NCBI GenBank assembly: GCA_003247225.1
Contig: QKAK01000177.1
Location: 1-34,203 of the forward strand
DNA length: 34,203 nucleotides
Direction of reading: 5' to 3'
Source: Spirochaetota bacterium
GTDB taxonomy: Bacteria > Spirochaetota > Spirochaetia > Treponematales > UBA12059
Below, piece by piece: positions 7,058 through 14,221 of this stretch. Position 1 is the stretch's first letter, and each line of letters begins with the position of its first letter. The notes below the pieces were generated by a model that was given only the letters and a program-made list of their open reading frames with translations, was not told where the DNA came from and ran no database searches. Made by a program: the position numbers and the translations under genes.

Positions 7058-7945
7058 CTAGCCTCTCGCCGCGCGCTCGGCCGTATCGTGCATCGCGTCG
7101 AGCTCCGCCATCACCGCGTCGACGATGGCCTGCTTGCGGTCCTGTCCCTCGGCGAGGGACGCCTTCACCGCGTCGCGGAACTCGTCGCAGCGCCTCGGCT
7201 CGCTTATGCCGTAGCGGACCGCGTCGCGGCAGATCAGGTCCTCGAGCATCTCCCCCTCCGGGTTGATGCGCAGGATGCTGCCGTTGATCGACACGAGCGA
7301 CATGTAGTCGAACGATCGGATGTACGAGTCTATCTCCCGCACGCCGCGCTTGGAGGCCGGGTCCCAGGGCCTGAAACGGGTGCCCGCGGGGAAGACCAGC
7401 ACCAGCTTGCCCTGGGTCCGCAGCTCCGCCAGCTTCTTCATCGAGGCCAGGTTGATCGCGTTGGCCTTCTTGGTCTCCGAGGCGAGCGCCTCGGGGTCCT
7501 TGACCTTGTCGGCCAGCTCGTCGATCGAGCGGCTCGGGTAGATCACCAGGCGCGAGAACGCCTCCGAGAACGCGGTGACCACGGGGTTGGTCTCCGACAG
7601 CTTGATGCCGGCTATCGCGACGACGTCGTCGGCTATGCGCCGCCCCTCGGGGCCGGCCTTGCGCAGCAGGTACAGGAAGACCGGCAGGTCGAAGTTGCTG
7701 TAGTGCTCGACGAGCAGGAGGCACTTGGCGCCGTTCCTGGACAGCTCGGCCAGCCGTTCGAGGCGCTCGAACGGCTCGATGGCGCTGTCCGGGGACAGGT
7801 TCTCCTCTATCATGCTGTCGATGAAGGGCGTGATCTCGGTATTGCCGGGCTGGTAGACGCTGTCTATCGTCACCTTGCCCGCGCCCTTCGAATGCGCGAG
7901 CATCTGCAGGATCGTATTTTTATAACGAGCGCTTATCGGTTCCAT
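7058..7945 (-). CDS. Glycerol-3-phosphate / lysophosphatidate acyltransferase (plant-chloroplast-like PlsB type)
   Basis: 295 aa, no membrane helices. The acyltransferase HX4D motif is present as EHYSNFD (His81, Asp86) and the glycerol-phosphate-binding block as VFPAGTRFRPWD (~184-195). A long N-terminal helical region and a soluble character resemble the chloroplast/chlamydial sn-glycerol-3-phosphate 1-acyltransferases more than E. coli PlsB (over 800 aa). The expected reaction is transfer of an acyl chain from acyl-ACP or acyl-CoA to glycerol-3-phosphate, the first step of phospholipid synthesis. A PlsY homologue is also encoded in this window (24406-25080). The start is firm: GGAGGA at 7951-7956 and a near-consensus promoter upstream. 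Confidence 0.82.
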   Translation of the reverse strand: MEPISARYKNTILQMLAHSKGAGKVTIDSVYQPGNTEITPFIDSMIEENLSPDSAIEPFERLERLAELSRNGAKCLLLVEHYSNFDLPVFLYLLRKAGPEGRRIADDVVAIAGIKLSETNPVVTAFSEAFSRLVIYPSRSIDELADKVKDPEALASETKKANAINLASMKKLAELRTQGKLVLVFPAGTRFRPWDPASKRGVREIDSYIRSFDYMSLVSINGSILRINPEGEMLEDLICRDAVRYGISEPRRCDEFRDAVKASLAEGQDRKQAIVDAVMAELDAMHDTAERAARG

Positions 7946-7989
7946 AACGGTCCTCCGGTCGCGACCGCGACCATGTTCGGGCTGCCGGA

Positions 7990-8019
7990 AGTATAGTTGC
8001 GGCGTCGTTCAGGTGTCAA
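7990..8019 (-). promoter_or_regulatory. Sigma-70 promoter of the acyltransferase gene
   Basis: On the minus strand, a consensus -35 TTGACA (8014-8019), an 18-bp spacer and TATACT (7990-7995). This is the best-scoring promoter in the window by eye. The leader would be about 40 nt and contains GGAGGA. Confidence 0.65.
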
Positions 8020-8064
8020 CGCCGCACTATGACATAATGCGCCTGTTTGTCCCGCGATCAGCCA

Positions 8065-9351
8065 TCAGAACGGAAAGGCCACGCCTATCCACGCGGCCGG
8101 GTCGGCCTGGGTCGAGTCTATCATCCCGATGCCGACCTTGGCCGTCGTCTCGGCGACCAGCCAGGCCCCGTCGTCGAACGGGAAGCGCGCCCCGGGGCCG
8201 GGCGCGTCGACGGCGGCGAGGGCGTGCTCGTGCTCGAGCGATACCATCATGATGGAGCGTATGTTCTCGCGGCGCAGGAGTATGGCCATGACGAGGGCCC
8301 TGGAATCGCAGTCGCCGCGGCGCTCGAAGGCGGCCGATATCGGGTTGACCACGTCGGAGCCGTCGGGGTCGCGCTCGTAGGCGAAGCCCTGGACCCAGGC
8401 GAGCAGCGCCTCCGCGTAGGCGCGAGGCTCGGCGGTCGCGCCGAAACGCGGCCCTGCCTTCGCCGTTCCGGCGGCGCCGGAGGCGGTCGCGGCCGTCCCT
8501 GCGCCGGCCGCGACCGCCTTGGGCTTTTTCCCGGCCCAGGCGCCGGATTCCCACGCGGCCGACAGCTCGAGGGCCAGGCGGTCGAGCGACGGCGCCGCGT
8601 CGCGGAACGCCATCCGGTAGAACCTGGCTATCGCGGCGTCTATCAGGTCGGGCGACCGGCCGTAGGCGGTCAGCACGCGGTACTCGCGCTCGACCAGCTC
8701 CTGCGACAGCGCGGCCTCCGCCGGGTTCCACTCGGTCCGTATCTCCGCCTCGCCGAAGCGCAGCGATACCGGCCTCGGCCGCGCCGTTCCGACGGCCGCG
8801 CGGGAGGCTGCGCCGAGCGGCCCCGGGGCGGCCCTGCGGCCGTAGTCGATCGAGAAGCCGTCGATCGCCGACGCGACGAAGTCGGCGTAGCCGTCGTAGC
8901 CGTCGGCCGGCGCGTAGGCCAGCACGACCAGGTCGTACGGCTCGCCCCCGGAATCGGCGGGCGGCGCGACGTCGTTCACGAAGAGGCCGTAGCCGCGCAT
9001 CGCCGACCGGCCCGAGCCGAAGGACAGCTCGCCGAGCGCGGCGCCGCAGCCCTGGTAATCGAAGGCCGCGAACGACCCGCGACCCGACAGGCGCCTGACC
9101 GTATCCTCGGCGCCTTCGCGGGCCTCCTCGAAGCGGTCGTCGGGGTAGGCGATAAGGTCGATCTCCACCGAACCGTCCGGCAGCCCGAACGAGAATTTGC
9201 TCGATCCGTCGCCGCCCAGGAAGACGAAGCCCTCGGGCAGGTCTATCGAGAAGCCGCGTTCGGAGTAGTACTCGTCGCAGGAGGCCCGCCCGTAGGCCGC
9301 GGCGCAGGCGAGGGCCGTTACGATGGCGATGGAGCGTATCGTCGCGTTCAT
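8065..9351 (-). CDS. Secreted transglutaminase-like (Cys-His-acid) domain protein
   Basis: 428 aa. Signal peptide at ~1-24 (hydrophobic core VTALACAAAYG, then a Cys). The middle part is unassigned. The C-terminal third shows the transglutaminase-like papain fold: the nucleophile Cys348 in RRGDCDSRALVMAILLRR, a His at 374/376 (EHEHAL), and an acidic residue Glu401 in LVAETTAKVG where Asp is more usual. In bacteria such domains are mostly periplasmic cysteine peptidases or amidases, not cross-linkers. The frame is open to 9801, but the upstream part is the out-of-frame shadow of the next gene. I chose ATG 9351 because the signal peptide begins there and TATACT ends exactly 6 nt upstream. Confidence 0.72.
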   Translation of the reverse strand: MNATIRSIAIVTALACAAAYGRASCDEYYSERGFSIDLPEGFVFLGGDGSSKFSFGLPDGSVEIDLIAYPDDRFEEAREGAEDTVRRLSGRGSFAAFDYQGCGAALGELSFGSGRSAMRGYGLFVNDVAPPADSGGEPYDLVVLAYAPADGYDGYADFVASAIDGFSIDYGRRAAPGPLGAASRAAVGTARPRPVSLRFGEAEIRTEWNPAEAALSQELVEREYRVLTAYGRSPDLIDAAIARFYRMAFRDAAPSLDRLALELSAAWESGAWAGKKPKAVAAGAGTAATASGAAGTAKAGPRFGATAEPRAYAEALLAWVQGFAYERDPDGSDVVNPISAAFERRGDCDSRALVMAILLRRENIRSIMMVSLEHEHALAAVDAPGPGARFPFDDGAWLVAETTAKVGIGMIDSTQADPAAWIGVAFPF

Positions 9352-9357
9352 ACGCAG

Positions 9358-9363
9358 AGTATA
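9358..9363 (-). promoter_or_regulatory. -10 box (TATACT) directly before the transglutaminase-like gene
   Basis: TATACT on the minus strand is followed by ctgcgt and then the ATG. A transcription start about 7 nt past the -10 would fall on the A of the start codon. No SD sequence is present. No good -35 was found 16-18 bp upstream. Confidence 0.35.
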
Positions 9364-9413
9364 GCGCATCGCCCGCGAAAGGTTGAGCCGCCGCGTCGCC
9401 GCGGCCGGGCCGC

Positions 9414-9824
9414 TCAGGAGCGCCGGGGGGATCGCTTGGCGGCGGCCCGCCCCTTCGTCGACCGTCCGGAGGAGGCTCCGGACGGGGCCTGCTCGGCCGC
9501 CGCGTCGGCGTAGCGGAGGGCGGCCGCCTTGAAGGCGTCGTAGGCCGGCGCCTCGTCGAACGACATGGCGATGCTCGACCCCGAGGCCGTCGTGACGGTC
9601 AGCCGCCAGGTACCGAGTATGTCGGACTCGAGGTCGGCCGACATGACCGGCCTCCGGTCGCCCCGCTCGAAGAAGAACATGCGGTATCGGTAGCGCTCGT
9701 AATGGTGCAGGGGGTTCGGCCTGGACGCCACGGATACCACGCTGAAGCGTCCTCGCTCGAATCGCTCCGCGGGGGAGGATGTATAGAGCTCGCGCATCCA
9801 CGATGGATCCCGGAGGGCGTCCAT
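9414..9824 (-). CDS. Hypothetical protein with basic C-terminal tail
   Basis: 136 aa, no recognised family. The first ~105 residues look folded (FSVVSVASRPNPLHHYERYRYRM... TWRLTVTTASG), with several Tyr/Arg-rich beta segments. The last ~30 are low-complexity and basic (SGRSTKGRAAAKRSPRRS), a kind of tail that could bind nucleic acid or be disordered. It has a strong SD (GAGGAGG) before the ATG and its own promoter-like sequence, which supports it being real. It lies 62 nt upstream of the transglutaminase-like gene on the same strand. Confidence 0.6.
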   Translation of the reverse strand: MDALRDPSWMRELYTSSPAERFERGRFSVVSVASRPNPLHHYERYRYRMFFFERGDRRPVMSADLESDILGTWRLTVTTASGSSIAMSFDEAPAYDAFKAAALRYADAAAEQAPSGASSGRSTKGRAAAKRSPRRS

Positions 9825-9845
9825 TGCGGCCTCCTCGTTACCATA

Positions 9846-9874
9846 AATATAGTCCCGGCGCCGGCGCGGGACAA
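9846..9874 (-). promoter_or_regulatory. Promoter of the 136-aa hypothetical gene
   Basis: Minus strand: -35 TTGTCC (9869-9874), a 17-bp spacer, -10 TATATT (9846-9851), then a short leader with GAGGAGG. Confidence 0.45.
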
Positions 9875-9904
9875 GGCGAACCGGTTTTAGGGGAAGGAAC
9901 GCGC

Positions 9905-9933
9905 TTGCCTCGCGACCCCCGCGAGGCTATACT
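9905..9933 (+). promoter_or_regulatory. corA promoter
   Basis: -35 TTGCCT (9905-9910), a 17-bp spacer, -10 TATACT (9928-9933). Transcription should start near 9940, more than 200 nt ahead of the corA start codon. Confidence 0.5.
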
Positions 9934-9939
9934 ACGTCC

Positions 9940-10151
9940 TATAGCCTATCGCTATCGTCGCCCGTACGGGCGGCCATCCGCGTAACGCAGAGGGGGAGGA
10001 CGTCCATGCCGGACCCGGACAGTTGTTCGAGGCAAGACATTCCGCCATTCCTACGATGGCCCCCGCGCGAGCCGGATCGAGCCTAATCCCATAGCGCCAT
10101 AGCAGCGCGGGATCGATGGTCCGACCGCCCCGGGGGCGGAAGGGATTCATC
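9940..10151 (+). promoter_or_regulatory. Long untranslated leader of corA with palindrome and RBS-proximal hairpin
   Basis: The 327-base gap 9825-10151 has no credible gene. Downstream of the promoter it holds a 14-bp perfect palindrome (CGCCCGTACGGGCG, 9959-9972) at about +20, which could be an operator or an RNA hairpin. Just before corA, CCGCC...GGCGG (10125-10129 with 10135-10139) covers the first bases of the SD GGAAGGG (10138-10144). I could not match the leader to the M-box or other named Mg2+ riboswitches. A regulatory role is inferred from length, position and the transported ion. Confidence 0.35.
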
Positions 10152-11144
10152 ATGATCCGATACTGGAAGAAGGACGGGGCCGCCCTGGTCTCCGTCGACG
10201 CTCCGGGACGAGACGTCTGGGTCGACGTCCGCGACGCGTCCCGCGAGGACCTGGATATCCTAGAGAAAGACTACGGCGTGCTCCCCGAGCACCTGCAGGA
10301 CATGCTCGACGTGGACGAGCGCTCCAGGATCGAGAAGGAAGACGCGTACACCATGCTCATCCTTCGCCTGCCTATCTACGACGCCCGCTACGAGGTGATC
10401 TACTTTACCGTGCCGCTAGGCGTGATCCTGTTCAAGGACCGGGTCGTGACCGTCTGCGCCTCCGACTGCGAGGTGCTCCAGGAGCTGACGGCCGGAAAGG
10501 TCCGCGACCTGTCGGTAGCCAACAAGAGCGCGTTCCTGCTCAGGCTGATGGGCCGGGCGGCGATAGTCTACCTGCGCTACCTCAAGGACCTGAACCGCCG
10601 GACCAACGCGATAGAGCTCGAGCTGCAGCGCTCGATCAAGAACAACGAGCTCGTGAAGCTCCTGGCCATCGAGAAGTCGCTGGTGTTCTTCACCACCTCG
10701 CTGCGCTCCGACGAGCTCGTGCTCGAGAAGCTCCAGAAGGGCTCGGCGGTCCGGTTCAAGGACGACGAGGCGGAGCTGCTCGAGGACGTGGCGACCGATT
10801 TCAGGCAGGCCATCGAGATGTCGCATATCCATAGCGACATACTGTCGGGCATGATGGACGCCTTCGCCTCGGTCATCTCGAACAACCTGAACATCGTGAT
10901 GAAGCGCCTGACCATCATCTCGATCGTGCTGATGGTGCCGACCTTCGTCGTCAGCGTGTTCGGCATGAACGTGCCGTTCCCCGCCGGCGTCGGCTCGTCG
11001 GCTATCGCCTTCCCGGCGATCATGGGCGGCTGCGCCGCGCTCGCGCTGTTCAGCGCGTTCCTGCTCCGCGACCGGCGCAAGAAGCCGGGCAAGGCCCTGC
11101 TGGCGCCGGCGGCCGGGGCCATCGTCGTGCACGCCAGGAAATGA
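10152..11144 (+). CDS. corA: CorA-family divalent-cation (Mg2+/Co2+) channel
   Basis: 330 aa. A large N-terminal cytoplasmic alpha/beta domain and a long helix (through ~residue 265) are followed by two C-terminal transmembrane helices (~267-287 and ~297-317). The family-defining GMN selectivity motif ends the first (SVFGMNVPFP). The pentameric channel passes Mg2+ and sometimes Co2+ or Ni2+. The start is set by GGAAGGG at 10138-10144, 7 nt before the ATG. An upstream in-frame ATG at 10116 would add 12 unlikely residues. The tail after the last helix is basic, then hydrophobic (GKALLAPAAGAIVVHARK). It is probably a single-gene transcript from the promoter at 9905. Confidence 0.92.
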   Translation: MIRYWKKDGAALVSVDAPGRDVWVDVRDASREDLDILEKDYGVLPEHLQDMLDVDERSRIEKEDAYTMLILRLPIYDARYEVIYFTVPLGVILFKDRVVTVCASDCEVLQELTAGKVRDLSVANKSAFLLRLMGRAAIVYLRYLKDLNRRTNAIELELQRSIKNNELVKLLAIEKSLVFFTTSLRSDELVLEKLQKGSAVRFKDDEAELLEDVATDFRQAIEMSHIHSDILSGMMDAFASVISNNLNIVMKRLTIISIVLMVPTFVVSVFGMNVPFPAGVGSSAIAFPAIMGGCAALALFSAFLLRDRRKKPGKALLAPAAGAIVVHARK

Positions 11145-11194
11145 GCGCGCCGGCCCGAGCCGAGCCCGGGCCGAGCCGGGGCGCGAGCTCGGGC

Positions 11195-11223
11195 TTGCGC
11201 CCCGGCCGAGATGCGCGTATGCT
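11195..11223 (+). promoter_or_regulatory. Promoter of the RluA-type gene; nearly leaderless
   Basis: -35 TTGCGC (11195-11200), a 17-bp spacer, -10 TATGCT (11218-11223), then 8 nt to the ATG at 11232 with no SD. Confidence 0.4.
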
Positions 11224-11231
11224 TTGGCGCC

Positions 11232-11870
11232 ATGATCCAGGCCCTGTACGTCGACGACGACTTCCTCATCATCGATAAGCCCGCCGGGCTCGCGACTCAG
11301 CCCGGCGAGGGCGTGAGGACCTGCGTGATAGACGCGGTGGAGCGCGACTTCGGCTTCAGGCCGTACCTGGTGCACCGGCTGGACAAGGAGACGGCCGGCT
11401 GCCTCGTCGTGGCGCGCTCGCCGCGGGCCGCGGCCGAGCTGTCGGCGCTGATGGGCGGCCGGGGAGCCGTGAAGGCGTACCGCGCCGTCGTCGCCGGCAG
11501 GCCCGAGCCGGCCGACGGCGTCTACCGCGACGATATACGGGTCCGCGGCGAGCGCGTGAGCGCCGAGACCCGCTACCGCACGCTCCGCGGCGACGACCGG
11601 CTGAGCCTCGTCGAGGCCGAGCTGGGCACCGGCCGCAATCACCAGATCCGGCTGCATTTCGCCCAGGCGGGCCACCCGCTCGCCGGCGACGACCGCCACG
11701 GCGACTTCAAGCTGAACAAGGCGCTGGCCAAGGAATTCGGGATCAAGCGCCTGATGCTATACGCCTCGAGGATATGGCTGCCGCTCGATCCGCCGGTCGG
11801 GGCGGAGGCTCCGGCGCCGCCCCATTTCGCGGCGTTCTACGAGCGCTGGGCCTCGGGGGGCGCGCCGTGA
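11232..11870 (+). CDS. RluA-family 23S/tRNA pseudouridine synthase
   Basis: 212 aa. It has the catalytic motif HRLDKETAG with Asp51, the N-terminal DDDFLIIDKPAGLATQPG, and the C-terminal GRNHQIRLHFAQAGHPLAGD, all diagnostic of RluA/RluC/RluD enzymes that isomerise uridine in 23S rRNA or tRNA. There is no N-terminal S4 domain, so it is closer to RluA or TruC-like members than to RluD. The target base cannot be assigned. ATG 11232 is preferred to upstream in-frame codons because the family begins at this point and a promoter -10 ends 8 nt upstream. The stop overlaps the start of the next gene (GTGA). Confidence 0.9.
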   Translation: MIQALYVDDDFLIIDKPAGLATQPGEGVRTCVIDAVERDFGFRPYLVHRLDKETAGCLVVARSPRAAAELSALMGGRGAVKAYRAVVAGRPEPADGVYRDDIRVRGERVSAETRYRTLRGDDRLSLVEAELGTGRNHQIRLHFAQAGHPLAGDDRHGDFKLNKALAKEFGIKRLMLYASRIWLPLDPPVGAEAPAPPHFAAFYERWASGGAP

Positions 11871-12256
11871 CCGCCCCGTTCGAATGGGTCCGCGGCGCCG
11901 CCTGGCTGTTCCCCGACGGCACGCTCGACGTCGTCCCCGGCTTCCACGACGAATGGATCGCCGCCCACCAGGACCTGGCGCCCGGCTGCTCGAACGTAGC
12001 GGACGTGGTGACCGGGCTCGGCTGGCTGTCGGTGGTCTCGTACTCGCGCGGCTACGTCGAGTTCATGATACGCTCCAAGTCGGACTCGGGCTCGGTCCGG
12101 CTGTGCGTCGAGCACCTGGGGCGCAACCTCGGCCGCTGGGAGAACGCGCTCGTGATGACGATGGACGAGGAAGGCTACGCCAAGCTGACTCCGGACGACT
12201 TCGCCGACGGCGCCTCGCCCGAGTCGAAGATACGCGGCATCTTCTCGGTCGACTAG
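11867..12256 (+). CDS. Hypothetical protein coupled to the pseudouridine synthase
   Basis: 129 aa from a GTG that overlaps the preceding stop (GTGA). No family is recognised. The sequence is acidic and aromatic (FEWVRGAAWLFPDGTLDVVPGFHDEWI near the N-terminus, then VEFMIRSKSDSGSVRLCVEH and ALVMTMDEEGYAKL), without signal peptide or membrane helix, so it is probably a small cytosolic alpha/beta domain. The 4-nt overlap suggests translational coupling. Its stop overlaps the stop of the convergent DUF72 gene by 4 nt. Confidence 0.7.
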   Translation: MTAPFEWVRGAAWLFPDGTLDVVPGFHDEWIAAHQDLAPGCSNVADVVTGLGWLSVVSYSRGYVEFMIRSKSDSGSVRLCVEHLGRNLGRWENALVMTMDEEGYAKLTPDDFADGASPESKIRGIFSVD

Positions 12257-13026
12257 CCGCCGAGCAGCTCCTTGAGCTCGCGCGCGTTGCGGACGGCGTT
12301 GCCCCGCGCGTGGTTGTTGAACGCGACGAGCAGGTTCCCGCCCTTGGCCATGCGCCTGAGCCTCGGCGCGGAGGCCGCCAGCTCCTCTGGCGAGTACAGG
12401 TAGTCGTAGCGGCTCGTCGCGTCGCCGTTCCACCAGGCGTCGGCGTTGCGGCCGTGGAAGCGCAGGTAGGCCAGGTCGCCGGTCACGCGCTCCTCGACCG
12501 CCGGCAGCCCGGGCAGCTCCGGGCGGTCGACCATCGCGACGCCGACGCCGCGGCGGTCGAGCTCGTCGTAGACGCGGTCGCCCCGCCACTCGTCGTTGCG
12601 GAACTCGACGACGAGCGGCAGGGGCCTGAGCGCGTCGAGCAGGGCGGCCAGGTAGCCGCGGTTGTCGGGCGTATGGTGGAAGCTATACGGCAGCTGCACC
12701 AGCACGGCCGCGAGCCTGTCCCCGTCCGCCAGCGCGCCGGCCGCCGACGCGAACTCGGCCGCGTCGGACCTCCACGATCCGGACGGCTCGTGCGTAAGGC
12801 TCCTGTGCGCCTTGATGCTGAAACGGAAGCCCGACGGGGTCCTGGCCGCCATCGAGCGCAGGTTCGAAGCCTTGGGCATCGCGTAGTACGAGAAGTTCAG
12901 CTCGACGAACGGGAAGAACAGCGCGTAGTAGCGAAGGAACTCCGCCTTGGGCAGTTCCTCGGGGTAGAAGGCGCCGCGCCAGTCGTCGTAGGAGTAGCCG
13001 CTCGTGGCCACCAGGATGTCGCCCAT
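12253..13026 (-). CDS. DUF72 (YecE-like) TIM-barrel protein
   Basis: 257 aa. The DUF72 pattern is clear: ATSGYSYDDWRGAFYPEELPK at the N-terminus (family 'G.sgW.Y..W.g.fYP..l'), FVELNFSYYAMP, FRFSIKAHRSLTH, LLVQLPYSF-type segment, VEFRNDEW and LRFHGRN. These are TIM-barrel proteins of unproven biochemical function, often near Fe-S or DNA-repair genes. The frame is open to a TTG at 13062, but ATG 13026 starts where the family starts, and a promoter-like TTGCGC-N17-CATAGT ends 7 nt upstream. No SD is present. Confidence 0.88.
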   Translation of the reverse strand: MGDILVATSGYSYDDWRGAFYPEELPKAEFLRYYALFFPFVELNFSYYAMPKASNLRSMAARTPSGFRFSIKAHRSLTHEPSGSWRSDAAEFASAAGALADGDRLAAVLVQLPYSFHHTPDNRGYLAALLDALRPLPLVVEFRNDEWRGDRVYDELDRRGVGVAMVDRPELPGLPAVEERVTGDLAYLRFHGRNADAWWNGDATSRYDYLYSPEELAASAPRLRRMAKGGNLLVAFNNHARGNAVRNARELKELLGG

Positions 13027-13033
13027 GCGAAGA

Positions 13034-13062
13034 ACTATGCCGGCTTCGCGCCTCCGGCGCAA
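13034..13062 (-). promoter_or_regulatory. Promoter of the DUF72 gene; nearly leaderless
   Basis: Minus strand: -35 TTGCGC (13057-13062), a 17-bp spacer, -10 CATAGT (13034-13039), 7 nt to the ATG at 13026. Confidence 0.35.
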
Positions 13063-13084
13063 GTGCCGCCGGATTGCTCGCGAA

Positions 13085-13114
13085 TTAACGCCGCCTTAAC
13101 GCCCTCCTAACGCC
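13085..13114 (+). promoter_or_regulatory. Three TTAACGCC-like direct repeats at 11-bp period (PhoB/OmpR-type box)
   Basis: TAACGCC occurs at 13086-13092, 13097-13103 and 13108-13114, exactly 11 bp apart; the first two copies are preceded by an extra T. Direct repeats on one helical face are the normal target of PhoB/PhoP/OmpR winged-helix response regulators. The site lies 34 bp before the metallophosphoesterase start, in the gap divergent from DUF72. Confidence 0.45.
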
Positions 13115-13148
13115 AGGCTGGAACGATGGCCGTAGTCGGAGGCGGATC

Positions 13149-14207
13149 ATGAAGACCATCGAGTTCATCGCTACGATGCGCGCCATGATGGAACGGGCCA
13201 GGCGCGAGAGCCTGACGGCCGATTCCAAGATAGTGTTCATCAGCGACCTGCACATGGGCGACCGCGGTTCCCGGGACGATTTCAGGCACAACGCGGAGCT
13301 GATGGCGGAGACCCTGTCGGGCCGATACCTGGCGGAAGGCTGGAAGCTCGTGCTGAACGGCGACGTAGAGGAGCTGCATAAGTTCGAGCCGGAGACGATA
13401 CGCTCGGCGTACGGCGATATATACGGCCTGTTCCGATCCTTCGAGCGGGGCGGCGGGCTCGTCAAGATACTCGGCAACCACGACCTCGGCCTGCTGCTCC
13501 GCGACGACCACGAGTTCAGGCTCGAGCACGCCCTGCGCCTCGACCGGCCCGACGGGGCGCTGCTGGCCTTCCACGGCCATCAGGCGAGCAAGCTGTTCAT
13601 GAAGTACAACTACCTGTCCGACTTCGTCGTCCGCTACGTCGCCGATCCCCTTAGGATCAAGAACGACGAATTCCCGATGACCTCGAAGAAGCGCTTCAAG
13701 ACGGAGCGGCTCGTCTACCGGGCCGCCAAGGAGCTCGGCGTCATCGCGGTCACCGGGCATACGCACCGTCCCCTGTTCGAGTCGTACTCCAAGTACGACT
13801 CGCTCCGTTGGAGCATCGAGTCGCTCCTCCGGCGCTACGCGTCCGAGGGCCCCGATGAGCGAAGCGGCACGGCCGCCCTGCTGGCGGTCTATTCCGCCGA
13901 GTTCAAGCGCCTGTCGAAGCGCGAGCGCAAGAGCAAGGTATCGAGGAGCCTCTACGAGCGGGAGGAACTCCTATCGCCCTGCGTGTTCAACTCCGGCTGC
14001 GCCACCGCGAGGCGCGGCTATACGGCCATCGAGCTGACCGGGGACGCGATATCGCTCGTATACTGGACGACCGAGGGCCGGGCCAAGGCCTACGTCGAGC
14101 GCGAGGCGCTCTACCGCGACCGGCTGCCGGGCACGCCCTGGCTGCGCTACACCGTCGCGTCCGACTCGCTCGACTATATCGTGGCCCGCTCGCGGCTGGT
14201 ATCGTAG
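13149..14207 (+). CDS. Calcineurin-like metallophosphoesterase (LpxH-like fold)
   Basis: 352 aa. The five blocks of the dimetal phosphoesterase fold are intact: SDLHMGD (Asp33, His35), NGDVEE (Asp72), GNHD (Asn110-His111), FHGH (142/144) and GHTH (203-206). Order and spacing resemble UDP-2,3-diacylglucosamine hydrolases, but it is about 110 residues longer, with a helical insertion (~214-260, SLRWSIESLLRRY...) and an extra C-terminal beta region. The substrate is therefore uncertain: lipid-A precursor, nucleotide or phosphoprotein. The start has an SD (GGAGG) 7 nt upstream. The triple 11-bp repeat upstream hints at phosphate- or stress-responsive expression. Confidence 0.87.
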   Translation: MKTIEFIATMRAMMERARRESLTADSKIVFISDLHMGDRGSRDDFRHNAELMAETLSGRYLAEGWKLVLNGDVEELHKFEPETIRSAYGDIYGLFRSFERGGGLVKILGNHDLGLLLRDDHEFRLEHALRLDRPDGALLAFHGHQASKLFMKYNYLSDFVVRYVADPLRIKNDEFPMTSKKRFKTERLVYRAAKELGVIAVTGHTHRPLFESYSKYDSLRWSIESLLRRYASEGPDERSGTAALLAVYSAEFKRLSKRERKSKVSRSLYEREELLSPCVFNSGCATARRGYTAIELTGDAISLVYWTTEGRAKAYVEREALYRDRLPGTPWLRYTVASDSLDYIVARSRLVS

Positions 14208-14221
14208 GGCGGCGCCCCGGC

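Noticed and set aside
7088-7996. 302-codon plus-strand frame opposite the acyltransferase
   Set aside because: No recognisable motif, and it would run antisense through the acyltransferase gene and into its strong promoter region.
9946-9958. TATCGCTATCGT shared with the divergent region near 22156
   Set aside because: Short A/T-containing word built of the common TATCG motif; no consistent spacing to the promoter elements.
10020-10060. TTCGAGG with short flanking complementarity, resembling a tRNA T-arm
   Set aside because: Only 3-4 bp of stem, no acceptor, D or anticodon arms and no CCA end.
9940-10151. M-box (ykoK) Mg2+ riboswitch in the corA leader
   Set aside because: I could not find the conserved M-box core sequences; only generic hairpins are visible.
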